Assembly: GCF_051200825.1 (NCBI RefSeq) | Contig: NZ_CP195158.1 | Location: 3,162,001 to 3,226,000, forward strand | Direction of reading: 5' to 3' | DNA: 64,000 nt | Source of the DNA: Formosa sp030427735 | Lineage (GTDB): Bacteria > Bacteroidota > Bacteroidia > Flavobacteriales > Flavobacteriaceae | Shown: piece by piece, positions 1 through 8,566 of the stretch | How the letters are laid out: every line of letters starts with the position of its first letter | Numbering within the stretch: the stretch's first letter is position 1 | Translations under genes and position numbers: made by a program | Notes under the pieces: generated by a model | Seen by the model: the letters and a program-made list of their open reading frames with translations, nothing else | The model's database searches: none | Told to the model about the DNA's origin: nothing

Positions 1-12
1 ATTAAAGAATAA

Positions 13-53
13 AAAAACCTCAACTATTTGAAAAACAAATAATTAAGGTTTTT
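13..53 (-). terminator. Rho-independent terminator of tRNA-Arg
   Basis: A hairpin lies just 3' of the tRNA-Arg gene on the minus strand. The outer stem pairs AAAAACCT with AGGTTTTT and the inner stem pairs TATTTG with CAAATA. On the minus strand it runs into a T-rich tract. Confidence 0.7.
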
Positions 54-59
54 ATTTAG

Positions 60-133
60 TGACCGCGGAGGGATTCGAACCCCCAACCCTCAGAGCCGAA
101 ATCTGATATTCTATCCAGTTGAACTACGCAGCC
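60..133 (-). tRNA. tRNA-Arg (anticodon TCG)
   Basis: Read on the minus strand, a complete cloverleaf is visible. The acceptor GGCTGCG pairs with CGCGGTC through one G-T wobble. The D arm is GTTC...GAAT, the anticodon stem is TCAGA/TCTGA around the loop TTTCGGC (anticodon TCG), and the T arm is GGGGG-TTCGAAT-CCCTC. The discriminator is A, and CCA is not encoded. The anticodon assigns it to arginine CGN codons. A hairpin terminator follows directly. Confidence 0.93.
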
Positions 134-156
134 GTTTTAATCTGTAATTTGATTTT

Positions 157-220
157 GCGCCTGAAACCAGATTTTCTTTCCAGTTAAACCCTACCTTATT
201 GGCAGGCAGGTACGCAAGCC
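157..220 (-). pseudogene. Decayed 5' half of a tRNA-Arg copy with a palindromic insert
   Basis: On the minus strand, just upstream of the intact tRNA-Arg, the sequence starts GGCTTGCGTA (intact gene: GGCTGCGTA). A 21-nt C/G-rich insert follows at about 190-210. It is an imperfect palindrome built on CCTGCC and GGTAGG. The sequence then resumes as GTTTAACTGG and stays collinear with the D arm and anticodon arm of the intact gene, 23 of 30 positions identical by my count. The similarity stops after the anticodon loop, and no T arm or 3' acceptor is present. It cannot fold into a tRNA and looks like a truncated tandem duplicate. Confidence 0.6.
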
Positions 221-231
221 CGATTTTAATT

Positions 232-681
232 TTATGCTAAACTCTTTTTAACAAGGTCTGCAATGGTTTTGCCATCGGCTTTACCAGCTAATTCCTTATT
301 AACCGCTCCCATTACTTTACCCATATCTTTCATGCCTTCTGCACCAATCTTAGTAATTGTCGCTTTTACAACTTGCTCTATTTCAGCCTCAGTTAATTGC
401 TCTGGTAAAAACTGACTTATCACTTCGGCTTGTGCCAATTCAGGCTCGGCCAAATCTGTTCTATTTTGCTCTGTAAAAATAGCAGCACTATCCTTACGCT
501 GTTTTACCAATTTTGATAATATTTTTATTTCTTGCTCTGAAGTTATTTCTGCCGAAGAACCAGACTCTGTTTGCGCTAACAATAATTCCGATTTTATTGC
601 TCGTAATGCAGCTAATGCTGTTTGATCCTTTTCTTTCATAGCAGCTTTCATAGCCGTCATGATATCTTGCTGTAAACCCAT
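232..681 (-). CDS. GatB/YqeY domain-containing protein
   Basis: This 149-residue protein spans the normal length of the YqeY family, which resembles the C-terminal tRNA-binding tail domain of the amidotransferase subunit GatB. The N-terminal half is helical and Lys/Glu-rich (MKAAMKEKDQTALAALR). The C-terminal half carries the conserved stretches FLPEQL, GMKDMGKVMG and ADLVKK. The family is thought to bind tRNA or assist tRNA-related enzymes, but its cellular role is not settled. It follows ftsZ in the same direction, but a strong terminator lies between them. A TATATTCG sequence at 697-704 could be its own -7 element, so it is probably transcribed separately. Confidence 0.88.
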   Translation of the reverse strand: MGLQQDIMTAMKAAMKEKDQTALAALRAIKSELLLAQTESGSSAEITSEQEIKILSKLVKQRKDSAAIFTEQNRTDLAEPELAQAEVISQFLPEQLTEAEIEQVVKATITKIGAEGMKDMGKVMGAVNKELAGKADGKTIADLVKKSLA

Positions 682-702
682 ATTCTAATTTTGATGCGAA
701 TA

Positions 703-743
703 TAATAAGAAAAACCCAAAAACACTTAGAGATTTTTGGGTTT
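703..743 (-). terminator. Terminator at the end of the dcw operon
   Basis: A perfect 11-bp stem pairs AAACCCAAAAA (712-722) with TTTTTGGGTTT (733-743). On the minus strand it is followed by TTTCTTATT. It sits 26 bases downstream of the ftsZ stop and should end the long division/wall transcript. Confidence 0.85.
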
Positions 744-768
744 AAAATTAACTAAAATTGCTATTAAT

Positions 769-2763
769 CTAGTCTACATTATCGTGTAAAAACGAATTAT
801 TACTTCTTAACTGAATATCATTATTATCGTCTACTCCTAAACTGGTTTTAGACATGTTAGTTTCAGATGAATGCTGCGTTTCATTTAAATCTACACCCTG
901 ACGTTTATATGCTGGGATTTTTTCTATTTCATCAATTTTCGAGGTATTGAATTTATAGTTGAAATCCTTCATTTTACGACGGCGCTCTTCGGCACGCTCC
1001 TTCAACATGTCCGAAATAGGACTATGCATAGGATCGACCTCTTCTACTTTATTATCCTGTACCGGACGCTCTTGCTTCGCTTCTTTTTTAACGAAACTAA
1101 TGTTTTGATCAAACTCATTAAGCGCTTTATCTTCTACCGGTTTCTGAACTGGTTTTCTTGTAATTTCACTTTCTGGCTCAGAATAATCATCTAACACGTA
1201 ACGTACTTCCCCTTTTTCGGTAGCTTCGGTAACATTTACAAGTTCTACATAATCGTTAACTGCGATATTTTTAACATGGTCGCTTTCTTCTTCTAGATTG
1301 TGCTTAACCACTTTTTCATTAGCATCAGTATCTGCAGAACCTTTAGATAATGGCATATCGAAAGTTAAGGTGATTTGCTTCTCTTCTTCAATATCAAACG
1401 TTTCGGTTGGCTCTTCTACCTGATGATTTTTAACCTCGGTAAACACAAAATCGTTAACATCTACATGAGATAAATCTTCGTAATCGACTTCAATATTTTT
1501 AATGGCTTCGGTTGTCGGTACCAAATCTGAAACATTCGACGACGGCTTAGTCGCTTCCTTTTTTGGTAATTGCGGCTGAGTTTCGAATTCTTCTAGATCG
1601 TTTAAATCTAAAGTATGTCTAACCACTTTTGGTGGCTCTTCTTTTTTAAGCTCGATATTTGGTGTTATAATAGCTGGTTCGCGCTCTATTTTATTAGACT
1701 CTTGCTTTTCTAAATTTTGCTCGTCTTCTAACGAGTGTACCACTTTTTTAGCTTCGGTATTAGAAATTTCGTCCTGCTGATCTAAATTAAAACCCGTTGC
1801 TATAATGGTTACCGCGATAGATTCTTCTAACGAATCGTCTTCGCCAACCCCCATAATAATGTTTGCACCGTGTCCAGCTTCATTTTGAATGTGGTCGTTA
1901 ATTTCTCCAATCTCATCGATAGTAATTTCTTGAGCTCCAGAAACGATAAGCAACAATACGTTTTTAGCTCCAGAAATTTTGTTATCGTTAAGTAAAGGCG
2001 AATCTAAGGCTTTCATTATGGCATCTTTCGCTCTATTTTGTCCAGATGCAACCGAAGACCCCATTATAGCAGAACCACTATTACTTAATACGGTTTTAGC
2101 ATCGCGTAAATCGATGTTTTGTGTGTAGTGGTGGGTAATTACCTCGGCAATACCACGAGCAGCTGTGGATAACACTTCGTCTGCCTTAGAGAATCCAGCT
2201 TTAAAGCCTAAATTTCCGTAAACTTCGCGAAGTTTATTATTATTAATTACAATTAAAGAATCTACTACACTTCTAAGTTTTTCAATACCTTTTTGAGCTT
2301 GTTCATTACGCATTTTACCTTCAAACTGAAACGGCATGGTAACAATTCCTACTGTTAAAATATCTAAATCTTTAGCCATTTTAGCAATAATAGGAGCGGC
2401 TCCTGTACCTGTTCCACCTCCCATACCAGCAGTAATAAATACCATTTTTGTATTGGTATCTAGCATGCGTTTAATGTCTTCGTAGCTTTCTACAGCCGAT
2501 TGCTCCCCTATTTCTGGGTTGGCACCAGCACCTAAACCTTCTGTTAGATCGAGACCTAATTGGATTTTGTTAGGCACGCCACTATTTTGTAGGGCTTGCG
2601 CATCGGTATTACAGATTACAAAATCTACACCTTTGATGCCTTGTTGGAACATGTGATTGATGGCATTGCTACCACCACCACCAACACCAATAACTTTAAT
2701 GACATTTGATTGGTTCTTTGGTAAGTCAAATGAGATACTTGCGAATTCTTTGTTGCTGCTCAT
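769..2763 (-). CDS. ftsZ: Cell division protein FtsZ (long-tailed)
   Basis: This is the tubulin-like GTPase that forms the cytokinetic Z ring. The GTPase domain covers roughly residues 20-330, with GVGGGGSNA near 26-34, the GGGTGTG signature at 115-121, and the T7-loop region with the IDLRDAK motif near 217. FtsZ of most bacteria is about 380-400 residues, whereas this one is 664. The extra length is a roughly 280-residue low-complexity linker rich in Glu, Lys, Asp and Val. It is followed by a conserved C-terminal peptide, IPAYKRQGVDL, at about 616-626, the expected docking site for FtsA. Another 40 or so polar residues follow that peptide. Long linkers are usual in Flavobacteriaceae. It is the last dcw gene, 89 bases after ftsA. 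Confidence 0.98.
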   Translation of the reverse strand: MSSNKEFASISFDLPKNQSNVIKVIGVGGGGSNAINHMFQQGIKGVDFVICNTDAQALQNSGVPNKIQLGLDLTEGLGAGANPEIGEQSAVESYEDIKRMLDTNTKMVFITAGMGGGTGTGAAPIIAKMAKDLDILTVGIVTMPFQFEGKMRNEQAQKGIEKLRSVVDSLIVINNNKLREVYGNLGFKAGFSKADEVLSTAARGIAEVITHHYTQNIDLRDAKTVLSNSGSAIMGSSVASGQNRAKDAIMKALDSPLLNDNKISGAKNVLLLIVSGAQEITIDEIGEINDHIQNEAGHGANIIMGVGEDDSLEESIAVTIIATGFNLDQQDEISNTEAKKVVHSLEDEQNLEKQESNKIEREPAIITPNIELKKEEPPKVVRHTLDLNDLEEFETQPQLPKKEATKPSSNVSDLVPTTEAIKNIEVDYEDLSHVDVNDFVFTEVKNHQVEEPTETFDIEEEKQITLTFDMPLSKGSADTDANEKVVKHNLEEESDHVKNIAVNDYVELVNVTEATEKGEVRYVLDDYSEPESEITRKPVQKPVEDKALNEFDQNISFVKKEAKQERPVQDNKVEEVDPMHSPISDMLKERAEERRRKMKDFNYKFNTSKIDEIEKIPAYKRQGVDLNETQHSSETNMSKTSLGVDDNNDIQLRSNNSFLHDNVD

Positions 2764-2852
2764 AAATTCTTTTTTACTGGTTTATTTCTTTACTTTAGTA
2801 TTGATTCTTTTTTGTTACGCCTATCCCTTTTTTAGGATGACTTTGTGTGCTT

Positions 2853-4196
2853 TTATTCTGCGTTATCTAGAAAGTCCTTAATTTTATCGGTAAACTTATC
2901 TAGAAAATTACGGCGTTCCTTTTTTACCACGGGTTGCTCTTGCGGTGGTTCTTGTTGCTTAGGCGCTTCCTCGATATCGTCTTCTACAATTTGCTCTGCT
3001 GCTTTTTCTTCAATTTCTATATCGCGTTGTTTGCGCTCTTGGTGTTTTAACCCATCTAAAACCAAACCTACACTGGTAGCATATAACGGACTGGTAATAT
3101 CTTCGTTACTATCGCCTGCTAAATGCTCGTTAGGGTACCCAATACGAGTGTCCATCCCTGTTATATACTCTACCAATTGCTTTAGGTGTTTTAATTGTGC
3201 GCCACCACCTGTTAACACAATACCTGCAATAAGTTTCTTTTTTTGTTCTTCGTGACCGTAATTCTTTATCTCTAAAAACACTTGCTCTATAATCTCTACA
3301 ACACGTGCATGAATGATTTTAGACAAGTTTTTGAGTGTAATTTCTTTAGGCTCGCGACCTCTTAATCCTGGAATAGATACAATTTCGTTGTCTTTATTTT
3401 CGCCAGGCCAAGCCGAACCAAATTTAATTTTAAGCAACTCTGCCTGCTTTTCTATAATAGAACATCCTTCTTTTATGTCTTCGGTTATGACATTTCCACC
3501 AAAAGGAATAACAGCTGTATGACGAATAATACCGTCTTTAAACACGGCTAAATCTGTGGTTCCTCCACCTATATCTATTAAAGCTACTCCTGCTTCTTTT
3601 TCTTCCTGACTTAAAACTGCATTGGCTGATGCTAATGGCTCTAAGGTTAAACGCTCCAGTTCCAAATCGGAGCTTTTTATACATCTTCCTATATTTCGTA
3701 TAGACGACACCTGCCCTACAACCACATGAAAGTTAGCCTCTAATCGGCCGCCATGCATACCTATAGGTTCTTTAATTTCTGCCTGCCCATCTATTTTATA
3801 CTCTTGAGGCAATACATGTATAATTTCTTCGCCAGGAAGCATTACCAGTTTATGTACCTGATTGATTAATTTATCGATATCTGTTTCGTCGATAACCGTT
3901 TCGGAATTAGGTCTGGTAATATAATCGCTATGTTGTAAACTTCTTATATGTTGCCCTGCTATACCAACAGTTACGCCCTCTATTTTAATACCTGCAGAAG
4001 CTTCTGCCTCTTGAACAGCTTGCTGGATAGATTGAATGGTTTGTGTAATGTTACTCACCACACCACGATGTACACCTAAACTTTTTGAGCGACCAATGCC
4101 CAAAATTTCTAATTTCCCGTAATCGTTTTTACGACCAATCATGGCCACAATTTTTGTGGTTCCAATGTCTAATCCAACTGCTATATTATGTTCCAT
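2853..4196 (-). CDS. ftsA: Cell division protein FtsA
   Basis: FtsA is the actin-fold ATPase that tethers FtsZ to the inner membrane and recruits later divisome proteins. The phosphate-1 motif GLDIGTTK is at residues 8-15, the FtsA-specific 1C (SHS2) segment covers about 85-165, and phosphate-2 DIGGGTTDL is at 208-216. The adenosine-side motif LTGGGAQL comes later. A Pro/Gln/Glu-rich stretch precedes a C-terminal amphipathic segment (RNFLDKFTDKIKDFLDN), the expected membrane-targeting helix. The 447 residues are slightly more than the roughly 420 of E. coli. It lies 3 bases after ftsQ and is clearly co-transcribed with it. Confidence 0.97.
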   Translation of the reverse strand: MEHNIAVGLDIGTTKIVAMIGRKNDYGKLEILGIGRSKSLGVHRGVVSNITQTIQSIQQAVQEAEASAGIKIEGVTVGIAGQHIRSLQHSDYITRPNSETVIDETDIDKLINQVHKLVMLPGEEIIHVLPQEYKIDGQAEIKEPIGMHGGRLEANFHVVVGQVSSIRNIGRCIKSSDLELERLTLEPLASANAVLSQEEKEAGVALIDIGGGTTDLAVFKDGIIRHTAVIPFGGNVITEDIKEGCSIIEKQAELLKIKFGSAWPGENKDNEIVSIPGLRGREPKEITLKNLSKIIHARVVEIIEQVFLEIKNYGHEEQKKKLIAGIVLTGGGAQLKHLKQLVEYITGMDTRIGYPNEHLAGDSNEDITSPLYATSVGLVLDGLKHQERKQRDIEIEEKAAEQIVEDDIEEAPKQQEPPQEQPVVKKERRNFLDKFTDKIKDFLDNAE

Positions 4197-4199
4197 AGT

Positions 4200-4925
4200 T
4201 TAGTTTTTGGTGCACACCACTTGGTTGTCGAATTGCAAATTTATGTTACTGTAATTGTTAAGTGTACCGTCTTTCAACGCCTTTTTATAAAACACTTTTA
4301 AATTATTAACTTTTTTATCTAACTGATTTAAATTTCCTAAATACACGCTAAAATGGTGTTGTCTTAATTTTAAAGAAATCGTGTTATTGTCGTTCTGATG
4401 AATTTCTACAACATGCTGCTTTAAAAAGGTGTCATTATAAACTTTCTGAGCAATTTTAAAAACGTTACTCAAATTATTTTCATCTACATGTCCCACAACA
4501 AAAGGTACTCGAGCTGTATAGTTAGACGATAATGGCATGGCTCCACCTTCATCATCTAAATAATAAGATGTTGTAGTGCGAATTCTCGCAATAGGTTTTT
4601 TTTGTTCTATTTCTGCATTCAGTTCGCCGTTAATATCGACAAACACTTCGGCAGATTTTATCATTGGGTTAGAATTCAGGGCAAACTCTAAGGCATTCAA
4701 ATCTAAAGTTTCTTTAATCAAATTCGAAGTGTCTACAGTTTTTTGTATTAACAACTTACTAACAGTTTCTTGCGTGATAAACAGATTGTTATCTCCCAAA
4801 AAGCTAATTTCTGGCGCCGACACTTTTCTATCGTTATTTCTAACCGTTGCAAAAGCAAACAGGAACACGATAAGCGCTAATAAAGCAACCATTTTAACAT
4901 AAGCCCATTGTACTTTAAATGCCAT
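4200..4925 (-). CDS. ftsQ: Cell division protein FtsQ
   Basis: This is a bitopic divisome protein of 241 residues. It has a short cytoplasmic N-terminus, one membrane segment (about residues 11-27, MVALLALIVFLFAFATV) and a periplasmic region. That region contains a POTRA-like part (SAEVFVDINGELNAEIEQKKPIARI) and a beta domain. Sequence conservation across phyla is low, so the call rests on this topology and the invariant position between murC and ftsA. The start overlaps the end of murC by 11 bases, which suggests translational coupling. Confidence 0.9.
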   Translation of the reverse strand: MAFKVQWAYVKMVALLALIVFLFAFATVRNNDRKVSAPEISFLGDNNLFITQETVSKLLIQKTVDTSNLIKETLDLNALEFALNSNPMIKSAEVFVDINGELNAEIEQKKPIARIRTTTSYYLDDEGGAMPLSSNYTARVPFVVGHVDENNLSNVFKIAQKVYNDTFLKQHVVEIHQNDNNTISLKLRQHHFSVYLGNLNQLDKKVNNLKVFYKKALKDGTLNNYSNINLQFDNQVVCTKN

Positions 4926-6267
4926 GTAATGCCTGTTTTATATGTTTAACTTCTGCTCCTATATCTCCAGCTCCCAAGGTTAATACCACTTGCGCAGGAC
5001 TAGATTTTATTTTTGAAACCAAATTGGCCTTACTCACCAATTGTTTGTTGGGGTTATTAATTTTACTCAACAACCATTCCGACGACACCCCTGCTATAGG
5101 CAGTTCCCGCGCAGGATAGATATCTAATAAATACACCGAATCGAAAGCCGATAAGCGCTCGGCAAACTCGTTTGCAAAATCTTGGGTTCGACTGTACAAA
5201 TGTGGCTGAAATACCGCCAATATATGCTTGTTAGGATACATTTCTTTAACCGCCTGATACACCGCATGAATCTCTTCCGGATGATGCGCATAGTCGTCTA
5301 TATACACCAAGTCTTCGGTTTTGATTTGATACGTAAAGCGCCTTTTAACCCCTGTATACAATGCTAAAGCTTTGGCGAGCTGCTGGTGAGGGCAACCATA
5401 CTCTACAGCCATCGCCAAGGCTATTAATGCATTCGACAAATTATGTCTACCGGGTAGGTTAAATTGCAAATTTTTAATAACGGTTGTTGGAGTTTTAACA
5501 TCAAACACATAACTTCCGTTCTGAATAGTAATATTGTATGCGGTATAGTCCGAATCGTCTTCTAAACCATACGTAATTCCTTGTATTGGCAATCCGTTTT
5601 TCACAAACAGCTTTCCGTTTTGCTTCACTTTTTTAGAAAAGTCTACAAACGATTCCTGCAATGCTTCAGCTTTACCATAAATATCTAAATGATCGGCATC
5701 CATAGAGGTAATACAAGCCAAGTCTGGCGACAAGGTTAAAAACGACCTATCGAATTCATCAGCTTCCACTACCGAAACTTCTGTTCCCCTTGCAATGTAA
5801 TTGGAGTTGTAATTTTCGCTAATACCACCAAGAAATGCCGTTACCGGCACATTACATTCGTACAATAAATGCCCTAAAATACTAGTGGTTGTGGTTTTTC
5901 CATGCGTACCAGCAACAGCCAAACAAAAGGTGTGTTCTGTAATTAAGCCTAACACTTCCGACCGCTTTAAAACTTTAAAATCGGGATTGCTTTTAAAGTA
6001 CTGTAACTCTTTATGATCTTTAGGCACAGCAGGTGTATACACCACCAACGTATTTTGGGCGTTTAAAAATGCTGACTCTATTTTAGAAACTTTGTCTTCA
6101 AAATGTATAGCGATCCCCAAGGCTTGCAATGCCTCGGTAACCTCGGAAGCGGTTTTATCGTACCCAGCAACACATTTGTTATTAGCTTGGAAATACCGCG
6201 CTAAAGCGCTCATGCCAATACCGCCAATACCAATAAAATAAACGTTATGTATGCTGTTTAAATTCAT
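4915..6267 (-). CDS. murC: UDP-N-acetylmuramate--L-alanine ligase
   Basis: MurC is the cytoplasmic ligase that adds L-Ala to UDP-MurNAc using ATP, the first peptide step of peptidoglycan precursor synthesis. The N-terminal Rossmann motif GIGGIGMSALA is near residues 13-23 and the ATP P-loop GTHGKTTTT is at 120-128. The central domain contains EADEFDRSF, and the C-terminal domain contains DDYAHHPEE, a hallmark of MurC. The 450-residue length is normal. It overlaps both neighbours (murG and ftsQ) by a few bases. Confidence 0.97.
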   Translation of the reverse strand: MNLNSIHNVYFIGIGGIGMSALARYFQANNKCVAGYDKTASEVTEALQALGIAIHFEDKVSKIESAFLNAQNTLVVYTPAVPKDHKELQYFKSNPDFKVLKRSEVLGLITEHTFCLAVAGTHGKTTTTSILGHLLYECNVPVTAFLGGISENYNSNYIARGTEVSVVEADEFDRSFLTLSPDLACITSMDADHLDIYGKAEALQESFVDFSKKVKQNGKLFVKNGLPIQGITYGLEDDSDYTAYNITIQNGSYVFDVKTPTTVIKNLQFNLPGRHNLSNALIALAMAVEYGCPHQQLAKALALYTGVKRRFTYQIKTEDLVYIDDYAHHPEEIHAVYQAVKEMYPNKHILAVFQPHLYSRTQDFANEFAERLSAFDSVYLLDIYPARELPIAGVSSEWLLSKINNPNKQLVSKANLVSKIKSSPAQVVLTLGAGDIGAEVKHIKQALHGI

Positions 6268-7364
6268 TATTTACGCAATAACTTTTCTACTTCGTCTGCT
6301 ATATCTTTAGTAGCATTAACCAAGGCTAATGCTTTAATGTTTTTACTTAATTCGTCTTGTTTTTCTTTTGACGCCATTAACTGAGAAAATTTATTCTCGA
6401 AATCTACATCCAAATCGGCTTCCTGTATTAATACGGCGGCATGCTGATTTACTATCGCCATCGCATTTTTAGTTTGATGGTCTTCGGCAACATTAGGCGA
6501 CGGAATAAAAATAACCGGTTTGCCCACGATACATAATTCTGACACCGAACTTGCTCCTGCCCGCGATATAATAAAATCGGCTGCCGCATAAGCCAAATCC
6601 ATGTTATTTATATATTCGTGCACTTGCACATTTTTTGTATTACTATAAATTTTATAGGTCTTATAGTACAACTTGCCACATTGCCAAATAACCTGAATGT
6701 TTTGCATTTGAAGGTAATCTAGTTCTTTCTCTATCAATTCATTTATACGCCTAGCACCTAGACTCCCTCCTATTACCAATAAGGTTTTTTTATCGGGCAC
6801 CAACTTAAAAAAGGCCTTTGCTTCTTCTTTTTTAGTATGTACCGTTAACAAACTTTGCCGTATTGGATTTCCTGTTTTTATAATTTTTTCTTTCGGAAAA
6901 AAACGTTCTAGCCCATCGTAAGCCACACATATTTTCTGAACCTTGCTGCCCAACATTTTATTGGTTATACCTGGAAACGAATTTTGTTCCTGAATTAAAG
7001 CAGGAATGCGTTTACTTGCCGCCATTCGCAACAAAGGACCACTCGCAAAACCACCTGTACCAATAACAACATCTGGCTTAAACTGTTTTATAATTCTGCT
7101 TGCGTTATATAAGCTATTGATAAGCTTGAACGGAAACATTAAATTTTTAAGTGTTAATTCACGCTGAATTCCCGAAATCCATAAGCCTTCAATATCGAAA
7201 CCAGCTTGCGGTACTTTCTCCATCTCCATTCTATCTTTTGCGCCTACAAAAAGAAATTCAGCATCAGGGTAGCGTTGCTTCAACTCGTTAGCAATTGCAA
7301 TTGCAGGGTAAATATGCCCCCCTGTACCACCACCTGATAATATGATTCGATAATTTTTACTCAT
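6267..7364 (-). CDS. murG: UDP-GlcNAc:lipid I GlcNAc transferase
   Basis: MurG is the peripheral inner-membrane glycosyltransferase that converts lipid I to lipid II. The Gly-rich loop GGGTGGHIYPA at residues 11-21 marks the N-terminal acceptor domain. QEQNSFPGITNK and GTGGFASGPLL are conserved MurG segments. The C-terminal UDP-GlcNAc site shows SRAGASSVSEL and AEDHQTKNA. The 365-residue length is normal. It sits between ftsW and murC with one-base overlaps. Confidence 0.97.
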   Translation of the reverse strand: MSKNYRIILSGGGTGGHIYPAIAIANELKQRYPDAEFLFVGAKDRMEMEKVPQAGFDIEGLWISGIQRELTLKNLMFPFKLINSLYNASRIIKQFKPDVVIGTGGFASGPLLRMAASKRIPALIQEQNSFPGITNKMLGSKVQKICVAYDGLERFFPKEKIIKTGNPIRQSLLTVHTKKEEAKAFFKLVPDKKTLLVIGGSLGARRINELIEKELDYLQMQNIQVIWQCGKLYYKTYKIYSNTKNVQVHEYINNMDLAYAAADFIISRAGASSVSELCIVGKPVIFIPSPNVAEDHQTKNAMAIVNQHAAVLIQEADLDVDFENKFSQLMASKEKQDELSKNIKALALVNATKDIADEVEKLLRK

Positions 7365-8566
7365 TACATTGCTTCAGATAAAATCTCTAACGGATTATCT
7401 TCTTCCTTTTCTTTTTCTATACGTTCTGCTACAACATCCTGCTTAGCACTTACACTTAATATAATACCTATGGCCAGACATGTCATCCAAATAGAGGTTC
7501 CTCCACTACTAATTAATGGCAATGTTTGCCCCGTTACCGGAAACAGCTCTACTGCCACAGCCATATTTATTAGGGCTTGAATAACTATTGGCAAGCCAAC
7601 CCCTAAAACGACCAACATACCAAAAATAGACTCTGCCTTATGCGCCACAATTACAATGCGCACTAAAAACCACATATAAATAACCAATAAAAACACGCCA
7701 CCTATTAACCCGTATTCTTCGATAATTATCGCATAAATAAAATCGGATGACGACTGCGGCAAAAAGTTTTTCTGAATACTTTTTCCTGGCCCCATGCCTT
7801 GAATACCTCCAGAGGCAATGGCTATTTTAGCTTTTTCTATTTGATAATCTTCTTCGGTATCTTCTCCATTCGAAAAATTCTCGATACGACTCATCCAAGT
7901 ATCTACACGGTTTGGCATTGCATCTGGAAATGCCTTTGCCACCAATATAAACATGGCCAAGCCCACCACACCAGCGCCTACAATAAGCATAAGATACTTT
8001 AATGGATATCCTCCTAAAAACACTAAAACCAATACGGTTAGGAAAATGATAGCCGTCGTAGAAAAATTAGCCGGCAAAATTAAAATAAGTACTGTAAAAA
8101 CAGGCATCCAAAGTGGTAAAATTGACTCTTGGAACGATATTTTTTTATCGGCCATTTTAGACATGTATCTAGCCACATATACCATAAGCACTACCGAAGC
8201 CAAAGTTGACGTCTGAAACGACATGTTAACTAGCGGTATCTGTATCCATCTGCTGGCATTTGCTCCTTCTATTGTGGTACCTTGAAACATGGTAATTATT
8301 AACAAGCCCACCACAAAAGGAATCATAACTATAGATAAGCCCCTAAAATAGCGATAAGGTATTTTATGCACCCCATACATAAAAGCAAAACCAAGTACCA
8401 AATGCATAAAATGTTTTACAAAAAACGTAAAAGTACCACCGCTACCGCGCATATAGGCCAAGTTACTGGACGCGCTATACACGGGCAAAAACGAGAATAT
8501 TGCCAGCAAAGCAGCAATAGCCCAAATAGATCGATCTCCTTTTAAGTTTTTATAAAATTCTTGCAT
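7364..8566 (-). CDS. ftsW: SEDS peptidoglycan polymerase FtsW
   Basis: FtsW is the multi-spanning SEDS glycosyltransferase that polymerises lipid II at the septum together with the class B PBP FtsI. About ten hydrophobic segments are visible in 400 residues. Conserved SEDS features include GPGKSIQKNFLPQSSSDF followed by IIIEEYGLIGG, and the C-terminal PLISSGGTS. Assignment as FtsW rather than RodA rests on its place between murD and murG. It ends in a charged cytoplasmic tail (ERIEKEKEEDN). Confidence 0.95.
   Translation of the reverse strand: MQEFYKNLKGDRSIWAIAALLAIFSFLPVYSASSNLAYMRGSGGTFTFFVKHFMHLVLGFAFMYGVHKIPYRYFRGLSIVMIPFVVGLLIITMFQGTTIEGANASRWIQIPLVNMSFQTSTLASVVLMVYVARYMSKMADKKISFQESILPLWMPVFTVLILILPANFSTTAIIFLTVLVLVFLGGYPLKYLMLIVGAGVVGLAMFILVAKAFPDAMPNRVDTWMSRIENFSNGEDTEEDYQIEKAKIAIASGGIQGMGPGKSIQKNFLPQSSSDFIYAIIIEEYGLIGGVFLLVIYMWFLVRIVIVAHKAESIFGMLVVLGVGLPIVIQALINMAVAVELFPVTGQTLPLISSGGTSIWMTCLAIGIILSVSAKQDVVAERIEKEKEEDNPLEILSEAM

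Noticed and set aside
2657..3522. Forward-strand ORFs of 69-136 codons across ftsZ and ftsA
   Set aside because: They are antisense to strongly conserved genes, lack recognisable domains and have Cys/Ser-rich compositions typical of reverse-frame shadows.
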